Positions 6,242 through 15,700 of a DNA stretch of 52,330 bases are shown in pieces. Each line of letters opens with the position of its first letter. Positions within the stretch are counted from its first letter, which is position 1. The position numbers and the translations under genes were made by a program. The stretch comes from a virus. A model generated the notes under the pieces. The model worked only from the letters and a program-made list of their open reading frames with translations, did not search any database and was not told the origin of the DNA. The stretch covers positions 1 to 52,330 of IMG/VR virus record IMGVR_UViG_3300020473_000042; one strand, given 5' to 3'.

Positions 6242-7863
6242 TGGCTTATAAAAAGACACATCAACCATGTCCAGATTGCGGTAGCAGTGACGCTCTAACT
6301 ATTAACGAGGATGACAGCACCTTTTGTTTTTCTTGCGAAAGCTACAAAAATGCACCAGATGAATTAGTAGAGGAAGATATGAAACATAACGACATAAGTC
6401 CTAAATACCTGTCTTCTGGGAAGACTCTTGCTCTTCCAGACAGAGGAATAACAAGAGATACCTGTCAAGCTTACGGTGTTACAATAGAAGGAACACAACA
6501 ATACTACCCATACTACAACGAGGACGGTGAGTGGATAGCCAACAAGGTAAGGGGTAAGTCCTTTGACGGACACAAAACTTTCCAGACTATTGGAAACTGG
6601 AAAGACGCTACACTGTTTGGTCAGAATAAATTCTCTGCTGGCGGTAAGTATGTAACGTTGTGCGAGGGAGAACTTGACGCTTTAGCTGCTTATCAGATGA
6701 TGGGTTCCAAGTGGCCTTCTCTGTCTATTCGTAATGGTGCAGCGAGTGTCGTTAAAGACATAGAGAAATCTTTTGAGTACCTTATGAAATATGACAACAT
6801 AGTAATATGTTTTGATAATGATAAGGCTGGAAGGAAAGCAGCTAAGAAGGCTGCTGAGTTGTTGTCTCCTAAAGGTAAGATTGTGCATCTGGAAAAGAAG
6901 GATGCTAACGAGTATCTTATTGATGGTAAGATAAAGGAGTTTATGGACGCTTGGTGGAATGCTGACAGCTACACGCCAGACGGCATCGTTGCTGGTACTG
7001 AACTGTGGGACGTTCTACAGGAGGGGCCAGCTAAGACAGCAGTAGACTACCCTTATGACGGCATGAACTTAATGACCTATGGTATCCGTATGGGTGAGTT
7101 AATAACAGTGTGTGCTGGAACTGGCATAGGTAAGAGCAGTTTCTTAAAGGAGATCATAAAGCATATCTTTGACAACACAGAAGACAACATAGGCATGATG
7201 TTCATGGAGGAGAACGTGCGAAGCACAGCAGAGTCCATGATGGGTCTTCAGTTAGGTAAGCAGTTACATCTTCCTACCACTGAGTATACTGAGCAGGAGT
7301 ACAGAAGAGCGTATGATGAGACTGTTGGTTCTGGAAGATACTTCTTCTTTGACCATTTCGGATCAAATACTATAGATAACATACTAGCACGAATAAGGTA
7401 CTTTGTCAAGGCTGTAAAGTGCAGGTACATCATATTAGATCATATCAGTATACTTGTTAGTTCACAACAACACGCTTATGATGAGCGTAGAACAATAGAT
7501 GAGTGCATGACTAAGATAAGAACGCTGATACAGGAGCTTAACGTTTCACTGATACTGGTATCTCATTTGCGTAGACCGATGCAGGGTTCGCATGAAGAAG
7601 GGCTGAATACTTCGTTGTCCGACTTACGTGGATCTGCTAGCATAGGACAACTAAGTGACATTGTTGTTGGCTTGGAACGTAACGGTCAACACGATGATCC
7701 TGTAGAGCGACATACAACTTACGTTAGAATAATAAAAAATAGATTTTCAGGCTTGACAGGTTTGTGTGCGAAGCTATACTATGATTTTACAGATGGTCGT
7801 ATAAGAGAGAAGAGTTTAGACTTTGATGATAAAGATGACCATGATGACGGAGATCTTGATTAA
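6241..7863 (+). CDS. Fused DNA primase-helicase, T7 gp4-like
   Basis: This 540-aa bifunctional replication enzyme has an N-terminal zinc ribbon with C10-x2-C13 and C29-x2-C32. The TOPRIM primase domain has CEGELDA (141-147) and FDND (191-194). The RecA-like hexameric helicase has Walker A AGTGIGKSS (292-300), Walker B RYIILD ending at D400, and a later LVSHLRRP segment typical of motif H3. All key residues are intact and the length is close to T7 gp4 (566 aa). It unwinds the fork and primes lagging-strand synthesis with the PolA at 2331 and the SSB at 4616. Confidence 0.96.
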   Translation: MAYKKTHQPCPDCGSSDALTINEDDSTFCFSCESYKNAPDELVEEDMKHNDISPKYLSSGKTLALPDRGITRDTCQAYGVTIEGTQQYYPYYNEDGEWIANKVRGKSFDGHKTFQTIGNWKDATLFGQNKFSAGGKYVTLCEGELDALAAYQMMGSKWPSLSIRNGAASVVKDIEKSFEYLMKYDNIVICFDNDKAGRKAAKKAAELLSPKGKIVHLEKKDANEYLIDGKIKEFMDAWWNADSYTPDGIVAGTELWDVLQEGPAKTAVDYPYDGMNLMTYGIRMGELITVCAGTGIGKSSFLKEIIKHIFDNTEDNIGMMFMEENVRSTAESMMGLQLGKQLHLPTTEYTEQEYRRAYDETVGSGRYFFFDHFGSNTIDNILARIRYFVKAVKCRYIILDHISILVSSQQHAYDERRTIDECMTKIRTLIQELNVSLILVSHLRRPMQGSHEEGLNTSLSDLRGSASIGQLSDIVVGLERNGQHDDPVERHTTYVRIIKNRFSGLTGLCAKLYYDFTDGRIREKSLDFDDKDDHDDGDLD

Positions 7864-7865
7864 TA

Positions 7866-8087
7866 ATGAAAACAAGGATACACGTTAATCAGCACGTGCT
7901 AAAAAAAAATAGCAAAACGGGTCAGAGAAATTCTGTTTTCACCGTAAAGACATACAAAAGCAATGAATATTCTAACAAAGTTAGTATTCTCGGCCCAAGC
8001 AAAGTTGTTTATTCACCAGATAAACCTTTAAGTTGCGGTGCTAAAGCTTGGATAGAGACAAACTCTGAAGTAATTTTAGGAGAATAA
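7866..8087 (+). CDS. Hypothetical basic protein (73 aa)
   Basis: This small basic protein begins MKTRIHVNQHVLKKNSKTG and continues with a strand-rich segment (SVFTVKTYKSNEYSNKVSILG, first part) and the end CGAKAWIETNSEVILGE. It is three bases downstream of the primase-helicase stop. Similar short proteins that start KxRIHVNQHxI are, as I recall, frequent beside replication genes of marine phages. No function is known. Its basic charge would allow nucleic-acid binding. Confidence 0.75.
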   Translation: MKTRIHVNQHVLKKNSKTGQRNSVFTVKTYKSNEYSNKVSILGPSKVVYSPDKPLSCGAKAWIETNSEVILGE

Positions 8088-8088
8088 T

Positions 8089-8508
8089 GTGCCATTAGTG
8101 TCTATGTATAAAGTAACAAACAATGATCTAATAGACAACAAAGATTGTATCTTTATTTATCTGGATCATAAGCGCAGAATAGGTGATCCACCTGTCAACG
8201 CAGATTTCCGACACGCTGAGAATGCCTACCCTATAATTGTCAAGAAGTACAGTGGCACTAAGCCAGAGTCCTTTTTTAGCGATGCAGAATTGGGTGTGTT
8301 TCAAGGAGAGTTCGATCCAACCTTTTCCAAGATAGTGTCCATACTGAGGTCTGGCGGTACTGGAATATTATGTAGAGAGTCAATAGAACACGATGACTTT
8401 TCTCCTATCCTTATTCGTGAACACTCAAGGAAAGTACACGACTATATGCACGATGCTATGATTAAATTTTATAGCCAATACAAACCAAGACTGATCAGGA
8501 AAAGATGA
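8089..8508 (+). CDS. Hypothetical protein (139 aa), GTG start
   Basis: The best start is GTG at 8089, preceded by AGGAG with 6-nt spacing. The first ATG (8104) would remove five residues and has no ribosome site. The 139-aa protein has an N-terminal strand region (CIFIYLDHKRRIGDPP) and the central segment AYPIIVKKYSGTKPES. A His/Asp-rich end (REHSRKVHDYMHDAMIKFY) could be metal-binding. I do not recognise the family. It lies between primase-helicase and endonuclease I and overlaps the latter by 4 nt, so a role in DNA metabolism is plausible by context only. Confidence 0.7.
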   Translation: MPLVSMYKVTNNDLIDNKDCIFIYLDHKRRIGDPPVNADFRHAENAYPIIVKKYSGTKPESFFSDAELGVFQGEFDPTFSKIVSILRSGGTGILCRESIEHDDFSPILIREHSRKVHDYMHDAMIKFYSQYKPRLIRKR

Positions 8509-8882
8509 CAACGAGATACAGATCAAGATTTGAATTTGACTTTGCTACTTACCTAGACAACAACAATATAAGGTTTGAGTATGAGCCTAGAAAAATAAAG
8601 TACGTTCCTAAAGAAAAGTCGTACACTCCAGATTTTTATCTCGTAGATTATGATATGTTTATAGAGACTAAAGGAAGATTTATAGAAGCAGACCGCACCA
8701 AACACAAACTCATAGCAAAACAGCATCCAGATATAGACATAAGGTTTATGTTCCAAAACCCTAGAGAGAAGTTGTATAAAAAGTCTAAAGCAACTTATGC
8801 TGATTGGTGTGAGAAAAACGATTTTCTTTATTGTACTAAAGAATTACCATATACGTGGGTGAAAAAAAATGAGCATAAGTAA
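8505..8882 (+). CDS. Endonuclease I, Holliday-junction resolvase (T7 gp3-like)
   Basis: The 125-aa protein has the phage endonuclease I layout: RYRSRFEFDFATYL with E10, then TPDF with D43, then IETKGRF with E54 and K56. These correspond to E20, D55, E65 and K67 of T7 gp3, and the short PD-(D/E)xK core is complete. This enzyme resolves branched DNA before packaging and helps degrade host DNA. It overlaps the genes on both sides (4 nt upstream, 14 nt downstream). It is slightly shorter than T7 gp3 (149 aa). Confidence 0.92.
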   Translation: MTTRYRSRFEFDFATYLDNNNIRFEYEPRKIKYVPKEKSYTPDFYLVDYDMFIETKGRFIEADRTKHKLIAKQHPDIDIRFMFQNPREKLYKKSKATYADWCEKNDFLYCTKELPYTWVKKNEHK

Positions 8883-9276
8883 AGACATAGCAGGTAAAGA
8901 ACTTCAAAAACTCATAGACAGAGAGAAGAAGGATCTGAAGCAAGGTCGAGTGTATCTCATACTGGAGCAGGGAGAAGACAAAAATGAGTTCTCCATGCTG
9001 TGTTTAGACACAGTAGGTAACAAAGGCGAGGAACCTACTGCTTCTCAGATTATTGCTGCTGGTGTCGTCAACATTGTAGAGAACAGTGCCGAAGCAATAT
9101 TTGAGCTAGGTGAAGAAATTATGTTGGAGAAAAAATATACAGGAAGTAACATAATTTCTCTTGACTCCTACAGAGATAAAGGGCATAATAATATTATTTT
9201 CAGACCAGAAAAAAATGATAAAATGACTGTAACGCTTACATTTGATGATAAGGATGGAGATGACGATGGCAGATGA
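8869..9276 (+). CDS. Hypothetical protein (135 aa)
   Basis: This 135-aa protein has a helical, charged N-terminus (KELQKLIDREKKDLKQGRVY), a middle segment ending in IIAAGVVNIVENSAEAIFEL and an acidic C-terminus (TLTFDDKDGDDDGR). It overlaps endonuclease I by 14 nt and the DUF3310 gene by 11 nt. No recognised motif. The acidic end resembles an interaction tail but lacks the terminal aromatic residue of the SSB tail. Function unknown. Confidence 0.75.
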   Translation: MSISKDIAGKELQKLIDREKKDLKQGRVYLILEQGEDKNEFSMLCLDTVGNKGEEPTASQIIAAGVVNIVENSAEAIFELGEEIMLEKKYTGSNIISLDSYRDKGHNNIIFRPEKNDKMTVTLTFDDKDGDDDGR

Positions 9277-9592
9277 AGAACCAAAGAAACCAGAAAAGAC
9301 GGAGGAATACAAAGATATAATGGACGCTCTTACTGAGCCAAAGCCTGAACCAAAGCCTGAGCCTGATCCTGTAAACAGCCCAGAACATTATAATAAGCTT
9401 GACGTTGAGGCTATTGATTTGATAGAAATGTCTATGACTAAGGATGAGTTTCTTGGTTACTTGAAAGGTAACGTTCTTAAATATATTATTCGTTATAAAC
9501 ATAAAGGCAAGGATCTAGAAGATCTCGACAAAGGAAAGTGGTACTTACAAAGACTGAGGGACAGAATAAAAGATGCAAAATCTACCAACTGA
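9266..9592 (+). CDS. DUF3310 protein, T7 gp1.7-like nucleotide kinase family
   Basis: The 108-aa protein has a charged, Pro/Glu/Lys repeat linker (EPKPEPKPEPDP) followed by the DUF3310 core: VNSPEHYNKLDVEAIDLIE and YLKGNVLKYIIRYKHKG, with LDKGKWYLQRL. T7 gp1.7 of this family phosphorylates dGMP/dTMP, so a role in nucleotide supply fits the neighbouring ribonucleotide reductase. I chose the ATG at 9266 because GGAG lies 6 nt upstream; a start at 9242 would add eight residues. The last 20 nt overlap the RNR gene. Confidence 0.85.
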   Translation: MADEEPKKPEKTEEYKDIMDALTEPKPEPKPEPDPVNSPEHYNKLDVEAIDLIEMSMTKDEFLGYLKGNVLKYIIRYKHKGKDLEDLDKGKWYLQRLRDRIKDAKSTN

Positions 9593-11486
9593 TTATCAAA
9601 CATTTATACATAAGAGCAGGTACGCACGTTGGCTTGAAGAAGAACAGCGCAGAGAGACTTGGGACGAAACAGTAACACGCTTTATTGACTACATGGTTGA
9701 TCATATTAAGCTTGTGTGTGAAATAGACATATCCAAGTCTGACGATATAAAAGCTGTCAAGCAAGCCATACTGGATCTGGAGATTATGCCTTCAATGCGA
9801 TCTCTTATGACAGCAGGGCCAGCACTGAAACGTGAGAACGTTGCAGGATACAACTGTTCTTACATTCCAATAGACAACCCTAGATCTTTTGATGAAGTGT
9901 TATACATTCTTATGAACGGCACTGGTGTAGGCTTCTCTGTGGAGAGAAAATATATAGAGAATCTCCCTACCATCCCAGACGTAGAGTTTGAGAAAACAGA
10001 AGACGTTATTAGTGTAGCGGATTCTAAGGAGGGGTGGGCTAGAAGCTTTAGAGATCTTATAGGGTATCTGTACACAAACAGAATACCAAAGGTTGATATG
10101 TCTAAAATACGTCCTGCTGGTGCTAGGCTAAAGACGTTTGGTGGCAGGGCTTCTGGACCAGAACCACTCAAGGACTTGTTTGATTTTACTATAAGGATGT
10201 TTGAAGATGCAAAAGGAAGAAAGCTATCCTCGATTGAATGCCATGATATTGTTTGTAAAACAGGTGAAGTTGTTGTTGTCGGCGGTGTGCGTAGGTCTGC
10301 TTTGCTTTCTCTTAGTAACCTTACTGATGATAGGATGCGGTCTGCTAAGTCTGGTAATTGGTGGTCTCTTAATCCCCATAGAGCTTTGGCGAATAACTCT
10401 GTTGCTTACACGCAAACTCCTGACCCTTCTGCGTTTATGAGGGAATGGCTGTCACTATATGAGAGCAAATCTGGAGAGCGTGGCATATTTAACAGGACTG
10501 CTGCCAAGAATAAAGCTGCCAGTAATGGTAGGAGGAAAGAAGCTGATTTCGGCACTAACCCTTGCAGTGAAATAATACTGCGTCCTAATCAGTTCTGTAA
10601 TCTGTCTGAAGTTGTATGTAGGCCAAAGGATACTCAAAAGACATTACGTAAGAAAGCAGAGCTAGCTTCCATACTAGGAACGTTACAATCTACGCTTACA
10701 GACTTTAAATATTTACGTACAAGATGGAAAAGCAATACAGAAGAAGAACGTTTACTAGGTGTTTCTTTAACAGGAATACTTGATTGTAGGCATCTTAGTG
10801 AGGTGCTGAACCCAAGAGAACTGCAAGACTTGAAGAACACTGTAGTACAAACTAACATGAAGTGGGCAGGTAAGTTAGGCATACCTCAGTCTACTGCCAC
10901 CACTTGTGTCAAGCCATCTGGTACTGTTAGTCAGTTAACTAACGCTGCCAGTGGTATTCATGCTCGTCATGCTCCGTTCTATGTCAGGACGGTGCGTGGG
11001 GATGTTAAAGATCCGTTAACTCAATTTCTAATGGACAGTAACATTCCAAATGAACCTGACTTTAACAGTCCTAGCAATACGGTGGTTTTTTCCTTTCCTT
11101 TCAAATCACCTAATGCTGCAATATGTAGGACTGATATGAAGGCTCTGGAGCAACTGCACCTTTGGAAGCACTTTAGCGAACACTGGTGCGAACATAAACC
11201 TTCTATAACGGTAAGTGTGAAAGAGCATGAATGGATGGAAGTTGGAAACTGGTGCTACGAAAACTTTGATGAACTGAGTGGCATCAGTTTCCTTCCGTTC
11301 TCTGACCACAGTTATAGACAAGCTCCTTATCAAGATTCTAATCAGATAGAATATAAGAAGCTAATGGCAGAAATGCCTAAGTCAATAGATTGGGAGAAGT
11401 TTAATGATTACGAAAAAGAGGATAACACAAAAGCCTCACAAGAATTAGCTTGTACTGCAGGAGTGTGTGAAGTTGTCGATATATGA
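9573..11486 (+). CDS. nrdJ: Class II (B12-dependent) ribonucleotide reductase, monomeric type
   Basis: The 637-aa enzyme reduces ribonucleotides to deoxyribonucleotides using adenosylcobalamin. Residues map cleanly on Lactobacillus leichmannii RTPR: C95 (YNCSY) for C119; C331 and E333 (NPCSEI) for C408 and E410; C342 (FCNLSEV) for C419; and the C-terminal pair C627-x4-C632 (CTAGVC) for C731 and C736. The spacings between these residues are conserved. It is about 100 residues shorter than RTPR (739 aa), with the loss outside the catalytic motifs. No NrdA/NrdB or thioredoxin gene is seen, so host reductant and host or environmental B12 are presumably used. It is the main dNTP-supply gene of the replication module. 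Confidence 0.95.
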   Translation: MQNLPTDYQTFIHKSRYARWLEEEQRRETWDETVTRFIDYMVDHIKLVCEIDISKSDDIKAVKQAILDLEIMPSMRSLMTAGPALKRENVAGYNCSYIPIDNPRSFDEVLYILMNGTGVGFSVERKYIENLPTIPDVEFEKTEDVISVADSKEGWARSFRDLIGYLYTNRIPKVDMSKIRPAGARLKTFGGRASGPEPLKDLFDFTIRMFEDAKGRKLSSIECHDIVCKTGEVVVVGGVRRSALLSLSNLTDDRMRSAKSGNWWSLNPHRALANNSVAYTQTPDPSAFMREWLSLYESKSGERGIFNRTAAKNKAASNGRRKEADFGTNPCSEIILRPNQFCNLSEVVCRPKDTQKTLRKKAELASILGTLQSTLTDFKYLRTRWKSNTEEERLLGVSLTGILDCRHLSEVLNPRELQDLKNTVVQTNMKWAGKLGIPQSTATTCVKPSGTVSQLTNAASGIHARHAPFYVRTVRGDVKDPLTQFLMDSNIPNEPDFNSPSNTVVFSFPFKSPNAAICRTDMKALEQLHLWKHFSEHWCEHKPSITVSVKEHEWMEVGNWCYENFDELSGISFLPFSDHSYRQAPYQDSNQIEYKKLMAEMPKSIDWEKFNDYEKEDNTKASQELACTAGVCEVVDI

Positions 11487-11707
11487 GTACAAACAGAAGT
11501 AAAGCAATGTTATCTAACGTTACCGTGTATTTAAAAAGAGACGGTAACATTGAAGTGACATACAACAACGTTACCGCCGATAAGTTTAGAGAAGTTATGA
11601 ATGATAGTATGCCTAGTTATACAAATACAGAACTTATCTATGGTTATATGAAGCGTCTGGAGAACGTAACAAAAGAATATCTGGATGATCTGGAAAAAAT
11701 ACTGTAA
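11483..11707 (+). CDS. Hypothetical protein (74 aa), last rightward gene
   Basis: It starts on an ATGA overlap with the RNR stop. The 74-aa protein has a short strand-rich N-terminal half (NVTVYLKRDGNIEVTYNNV) and a helical C-terminal half (YGYMKRLENVTKEYLDDLEK). No recognised motif. It ends the rightward operon about 80 bp before a hairpin terminator. Confidence 0.75.
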   Translation: MSTNRSKAMLSNVTVYLKRDGNIEVTYNNVTADKFREVMNDSMPSYTNTELIYGYMKRLENVTKEYLDDLEKIL

Positions 11708-11785
11708 AATGGGCTATTTGCTTTGTACGGCGTTTTAAGCCTCATACAAGAGAATTGGGTTGTTTCTGGTACTCTAGGTCATTTT

Positions 11786-11828
11786 ACCCCTTAGATACGC
11801 ACACAGCGTCAAATACAGGGGTGTTTTT
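11786..11828 (+). terminator. Rho-independent-type terminator of the replication operon
   Basis: An outer stem pairs ACCCCT (11786-11791) with AGGGGT (11817-11822). An inner stem pairs ACGC with GCGT around an ACACA loop. GTTTTT follows directly. It lies between the last plus-strand gene (ends 11707) and the end of the convergent late operon (11841). The T-run is on the plus side only, so it should mainly stop rightward transcription. The rest of 11708-11840 shows no gene. Confidence 0.6.
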
Positions 11829-11840
11829 CTCTCAGGTTGA

Positions 11841-12212
11841 CTATTTTGGAACTATTTTAAGAGATTTACTTCTTTTTTTAGAAGCTTGTATCCCTTCCTG
11901 TGAAGATCCATGAAATGACATCTCATTTCTAGGTATATCATCCTTTTGAAACTTATCTATGACTTCATCTTCTGTGTGGAGGTATCCATCATAAATGCTT
12001 GGAGCGTTAAGCCACACTTCTTCCCCTGTAGTTGTGTCGGCTCCGATAGGAATTGTAACTCCTTTTTCGGATACAAGCTCCCCTTTTTCAGTTTTATAAA
12101 CATCTCTATTTGCTGTTGTTTTAAGGTTTGTTCGTTTCCCTACTTTTTTCTTTTTAGGAAGATTAGTATAAGGTTTATTCTTTGATTTTTGATTTGCTAT
12201 AAAATGTCCCAT
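11841..12212 (-). CDS. Hypothetical basic protein (123 aa), end of late operon
   Basis: This 123-aa protein has a very basic N-terminus (NLPKKKKVGKRTNLK), then a strand-rich part (KGVTIPIGADTTTGEEVWLN) and APSIYDGYLHTEDEVIDKF. I recall the pattern (aPSiydG...t.deai..f) from C-terminal proteins of marine phage late operons, where it is uncharacterised. It is two bases downstream of the holin stop and is the last gene of the leftward late operon. A virion or DNA-associated role would fit its charge; not established. Confidence 0.7.
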   Translation of the reverse strand: MGHFIANQKSKNKPYTNLPKKKKVGKRTNLKTTANRDVYKTEKGELVSEKGVTIPIGADTTTGEEVWLNAPSIYDGYLHTEDEVIDKFQKDDIPRNEMSFHGSSQEGIQASKKRSKSLKIVPK

Positions 12213-12214
12213 GT

Positions 12215-12619
12215 CTATTTTTTCATATTATTGCGTTGTACGCCCTTAGATTTCTCAAAACTACGCATTCCGCCCAATCCTAATAAAGATAGTGTGAGAG
12301 TTAGCAATCCTTCAGTCTGTATCACTGGAAGAACTAAATCTGCACCGCTAAGAGCTATGCCCCAGACCGCTACAGGTTGAAGTACAAACTGCCATGCTAG
12401 GCCAAAGGCGCATATCCACATGATGGATGGTCTTGCTCCTGCTACAAAGATGGAAGGATGCTTCGCCTGTTCCAGATTAGTTTGTGCTTGAGCTAGATCC
12501 AGTGATACAATTTGAGTCCGTAGTTCGTGATCTAATTTCTTTTTAAGGTCTTTGTCCTCAACAAACTTGTCAAGAATCTTACCAGTAACGCCTATTACGC
12601 TTTCAGCTATACCTAACAT
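12215..12619 (-). CDS. Holin, GTA-type three-TM family
   Basis: The 134-aa protein has a helical N-terminal part (VTGKILDKFVEDKDLKKKL) followed by the characteristic ARPSIMWICAFGLAWQF and VLQPVAVWGIALSGADLVL. A last hydrophobic stretch (LLTLTLSLLGLGGMRSFEK) follows. This is the arrangement of the GTA_holin_3TM family found in alphaproteobacterial gene transfer agents and many marine phages. It forms inner-membrane lesions that release endolysin at the end of infection. It lies at the distal end of the late operon, far from the lysozyme gene at 38586. Confidence 0.88.
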   Translation of the reverse strand: MLGIAESVIGVTGKILDKFVEDKDLKKKLDHELRTQIVSLDLAQAQTNLEQAKHPSIFVAGARPSIMWICAFGLAWQFVLQPVAVWGIALSGADLVLPVIQTEGLLTLTLSLLGLGGMRSFEKSKGVQRNNMKK

Positions 12620-12631
12620 TAACTTCTCCTT

Positions 12632-12796
12632 CTAGCCATACAAGGTAAATAAGTTTCTTACGTTGTTATTGTATCCTTCAAGAATGCTCATGGAGCCATT
12701 GACATAGGCTTCGTTTACATTCGGTGTTGAAGGATCGTCTGCTACGTATCTGCCCTTCTTTGTTCTTGCACGTTTCTTTTTCTTAACTTGTGTCAT
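12632..12796 (-). CDS. Small basic protein (54 aa)
   Basis: This 54-codon frame begins MTQVKKKKRARTKKGRYVAD, with AGGAG about 8 nt upstream. It fills exactly the gap between the holin and the 1870-aa gene, ending 12 nt before the holin start. The sequence DDPSTPNVNEAYV resembles short proteins that recur in marine phage late regions, as I recall. The N-terminus is nearly all Lys/Arg, suggesting DNA contact or packaging with the internal core. Function unknown. Confidence 0.72.
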   Translation of the reverse strand: MTQVKKKKRARTKKGRYVADDPSTPNVNEAYVNGSMSILEGYNNNVRNLFTLYG

Positions 12797-12799
12797 TAT

Positions 12800-15700
12800 T
12801 TATTCTCCTTGTCCTAAGAAATCAAGATTAAGGTCAGGATCTTCATTGTTTAGCGGAGGCACGAAAAGAGAATTATCTCCTTGCACATTGTCACTGGTTA
12901 ATGGCAAATTTTGTTCTGCCTCGCTTTGAAGAGGATTTGCTAATGTTCCTCTAAAACCTGTTCCTTCTTTTACTGCAGTTTCTTCATCTTCTAATAATTG
13001 CACTCTTCCAGGAATAGAGCCTCGATCTAATGCTAAAGCATCTCTTCTTTCTGTTCTTAAAAGTCCAGTAGATTTGTGCATATCAAAACCAAATATTTCA
13101 AATCCAGCTTGATTAAGACTGTTTAAAAGACCAACTAGGAAATTTTCATCAGAGATTTCATCTTCTGGGGGTATATCTCCTTCTTCATTGTATACAATAA
13201 TTCTTCCTCCCATTATGCGTCTTATAGTTTTTCTTAGATATTTTATATCTTCTTTTGGAACATTTTTAGTACCGTATACTCCAGCCTCTAAAGCTGTAAC
13301 AAGAGCTTTCATAAATGTAGGATCTGTATATATAGTGTGCAGCATCATTGCTTTAGATCTTTGATGTTCTCTTATAATTTGTTCTGAAGCAAGGTATCTC
13401 CAACTAACAACACCCCTAAAACCTGCATACAATCTTGACAAGGCTGCTGGCATGGTTATACCTGTAGGGATTCTGCCTAGTAATTCCATAGCTGCTTTAG
13501 ATTCTGGACCTACTGATTTAATAAGCACAGAAGCTTGAAACAGTCTATCAAGATTTTCATTACGAGTAGTATTACCAGTTAAAGAATTTATTCTTTTAAA
13601 CAATGGCATAACATTGTTCATCAATTCACCAAATTTAACTACATCAATATCTGTGCTTAATCCAAAAAATCTATTGCTTGGCAAACCCATTGCTTCCCCA
13701 AACTTAGACTCCCTAAAACCAGAAGTTAAATTAGGTTGAAAAATTGATCTTCTTTCATCCTTTACTGGAACAATACTTCTTTTAATCATTTCATTTTGTA
13801 GAACAATTGCAAGATCCTCTAATCTTTTCTTTTGATCTTTTGTTATAGTAGTAGCATTAGGTTTAATACCAAAAAATGTTTCTAAAAACACATCTTGTCT
13901 TTTTCCTTGTGCATCGTATATAGACTTTGGCTGTATTTCTCGTATCATGCTTTCTAATTGAGATCTTTTCATAAAGGGATTTCCTTTAATAGCTTCAATT
14001 ATATCCATTCCGCTTGATACTTGTTTTTCTAACGCTACAGTTTGTTCTCTAAAAGCTTGCGGAAGTATTGGTTTTTGATCTATTTTTATACCTGTCGCTG
14101 TTAAAAAATCAAATAGATCAGAAACTTCTCCACTAAGAATTTTTTCATTTCCGAGTATACTTTTTCTAGTAGTATTGTCTAAAGCAGTACCTACTGTCTT
14201 TATGAGAGTTTTTAGATTGTTTTCTTTTTGTACTATATCTTTAAAAATTTCAACATTTTTTGCTACATCGTCTATCTCTTCTTTAAATGTTTTTATTACA
14301 TTATAAGTTTGATCAGATAAAAATCCTGCTTTATTTAGTTTTTTTAATTTATTCATGTCTCTTAATATAATGTTTCTTTTTTCTTGATTTATTAACATTA
14401 ATATTGCAGTGTCATCCAAAACATCTCTCATACTGTTTTTAGCTTCGTTAAAACTTATAGTTTGTTTGTTAGCTTTTGTATAAGATTCAAACATTTTTTC
14501 TAAAACAGGAATTGTCTCATCTGCGCTGTTTCTAAATATGTACTCTGGAACTTCCCATTGTTCAGTAATTCTTTTAGATCCAGCATCAAAAGGTTGTTTT
14601 AATAAAATTCCTAAAGGAGATCTAAAACTATTCACATATTTTACCCACTGTTCTGCTGCCTCTTCAGCACCTTCTATTCCCAGTTTGCTAATAATTTTAT
14701 TAGCTTCCTCTATACTTGGTAATAAATTTCGTTCTGCTTCAGTTAAAAATTGTTTTGGCCCTGTTCTGGCAGCTAAAAACTTTCTTACACCTATTATCTC
14801 ATTTGCAGAAAGATGTGCAGGTAGCATTCTTGCTAACTGTTCTTCTGCATCTACAGGAGCCCTATTTGGAATAGTCTTTAAGTTTGCTATAAAACGTTGC
14901 AGATATATTATTTTGGCTGTTTCTAAATCACTGTGCAGCGCAAAAGCAGGATTTGCATCGCCAACATCGTCTAAACTTTTTAAACTTGCCCTAATATCAA
15001 TATTGTCAAAAGTGTCAGTTGACTGTCTTAAAGTAATTTCTCTTCCTGAATCTGATCTAAACACGTTATTATTTAATGTTAGAGGCAAACCTAAGTCATC
15101 TATTTTGTTTGCAAGTGCTATTAATGAAGCACTAGTGTTAAAGTCACCACTATTAAGGTAGTTAAATCTTGCAGTAGCTATTAAATCATCATAAAATGTA
15201 GTAGGAACATCGCTTTTTGCAACCATTCCAAAATTAGAATGTGCTTTTAATAACCTGTTTAGTACATTAACTTCACTACCTATGTCTCTGTTTCTTAAAA
15301 ATTTAAAAGAATTTACAAATTCTTCGGCGTTTGCAGGAGTGTCTGCTATTGTAAAAGATACAGAGTTTGGGCTATTTTTGTAAGTATACAGATTATCTAT
15401 ATCGTTTTTTACTACATTTTCAGCTTTAGATAAAGCATTGACAAAATCTTCACCATGCTTTGTTAAAGCATCTACATCAGCCTCTCCTCCTAATCTTTGT
15501 ATTCCAAATTTTCCTCCTACGCCTGTACCCATTCCCTCACCTTTACTACCAGTGATAATTTCGTTTAAGAGAGATGAAGATCTTAAATCTAACGCATGTT
15601 TTGCATCAAATTCTGCAATGTTGCCAATTTCTGCTTTTAAAGTAGCGTTTCTTTTTTCTAATTTTGAAGCCATGTTTTTCATTTGCCCAAGCAAACCTTC

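Noticed and set aside
10201-10440. Hydrophobic plus-strand frame within the RNR gene
   Set aside because: Alternative frame of a well-conserved enzyme whose motifs continue uninterrupted through this interval.
14538-15161. 207-codon plus-strand frame inside the 1870-aa gene
   Set aside because: Ser/Leu/Phe-rich antisense shadow of the real minus-strand gene, with no ribosome site or operon fit.
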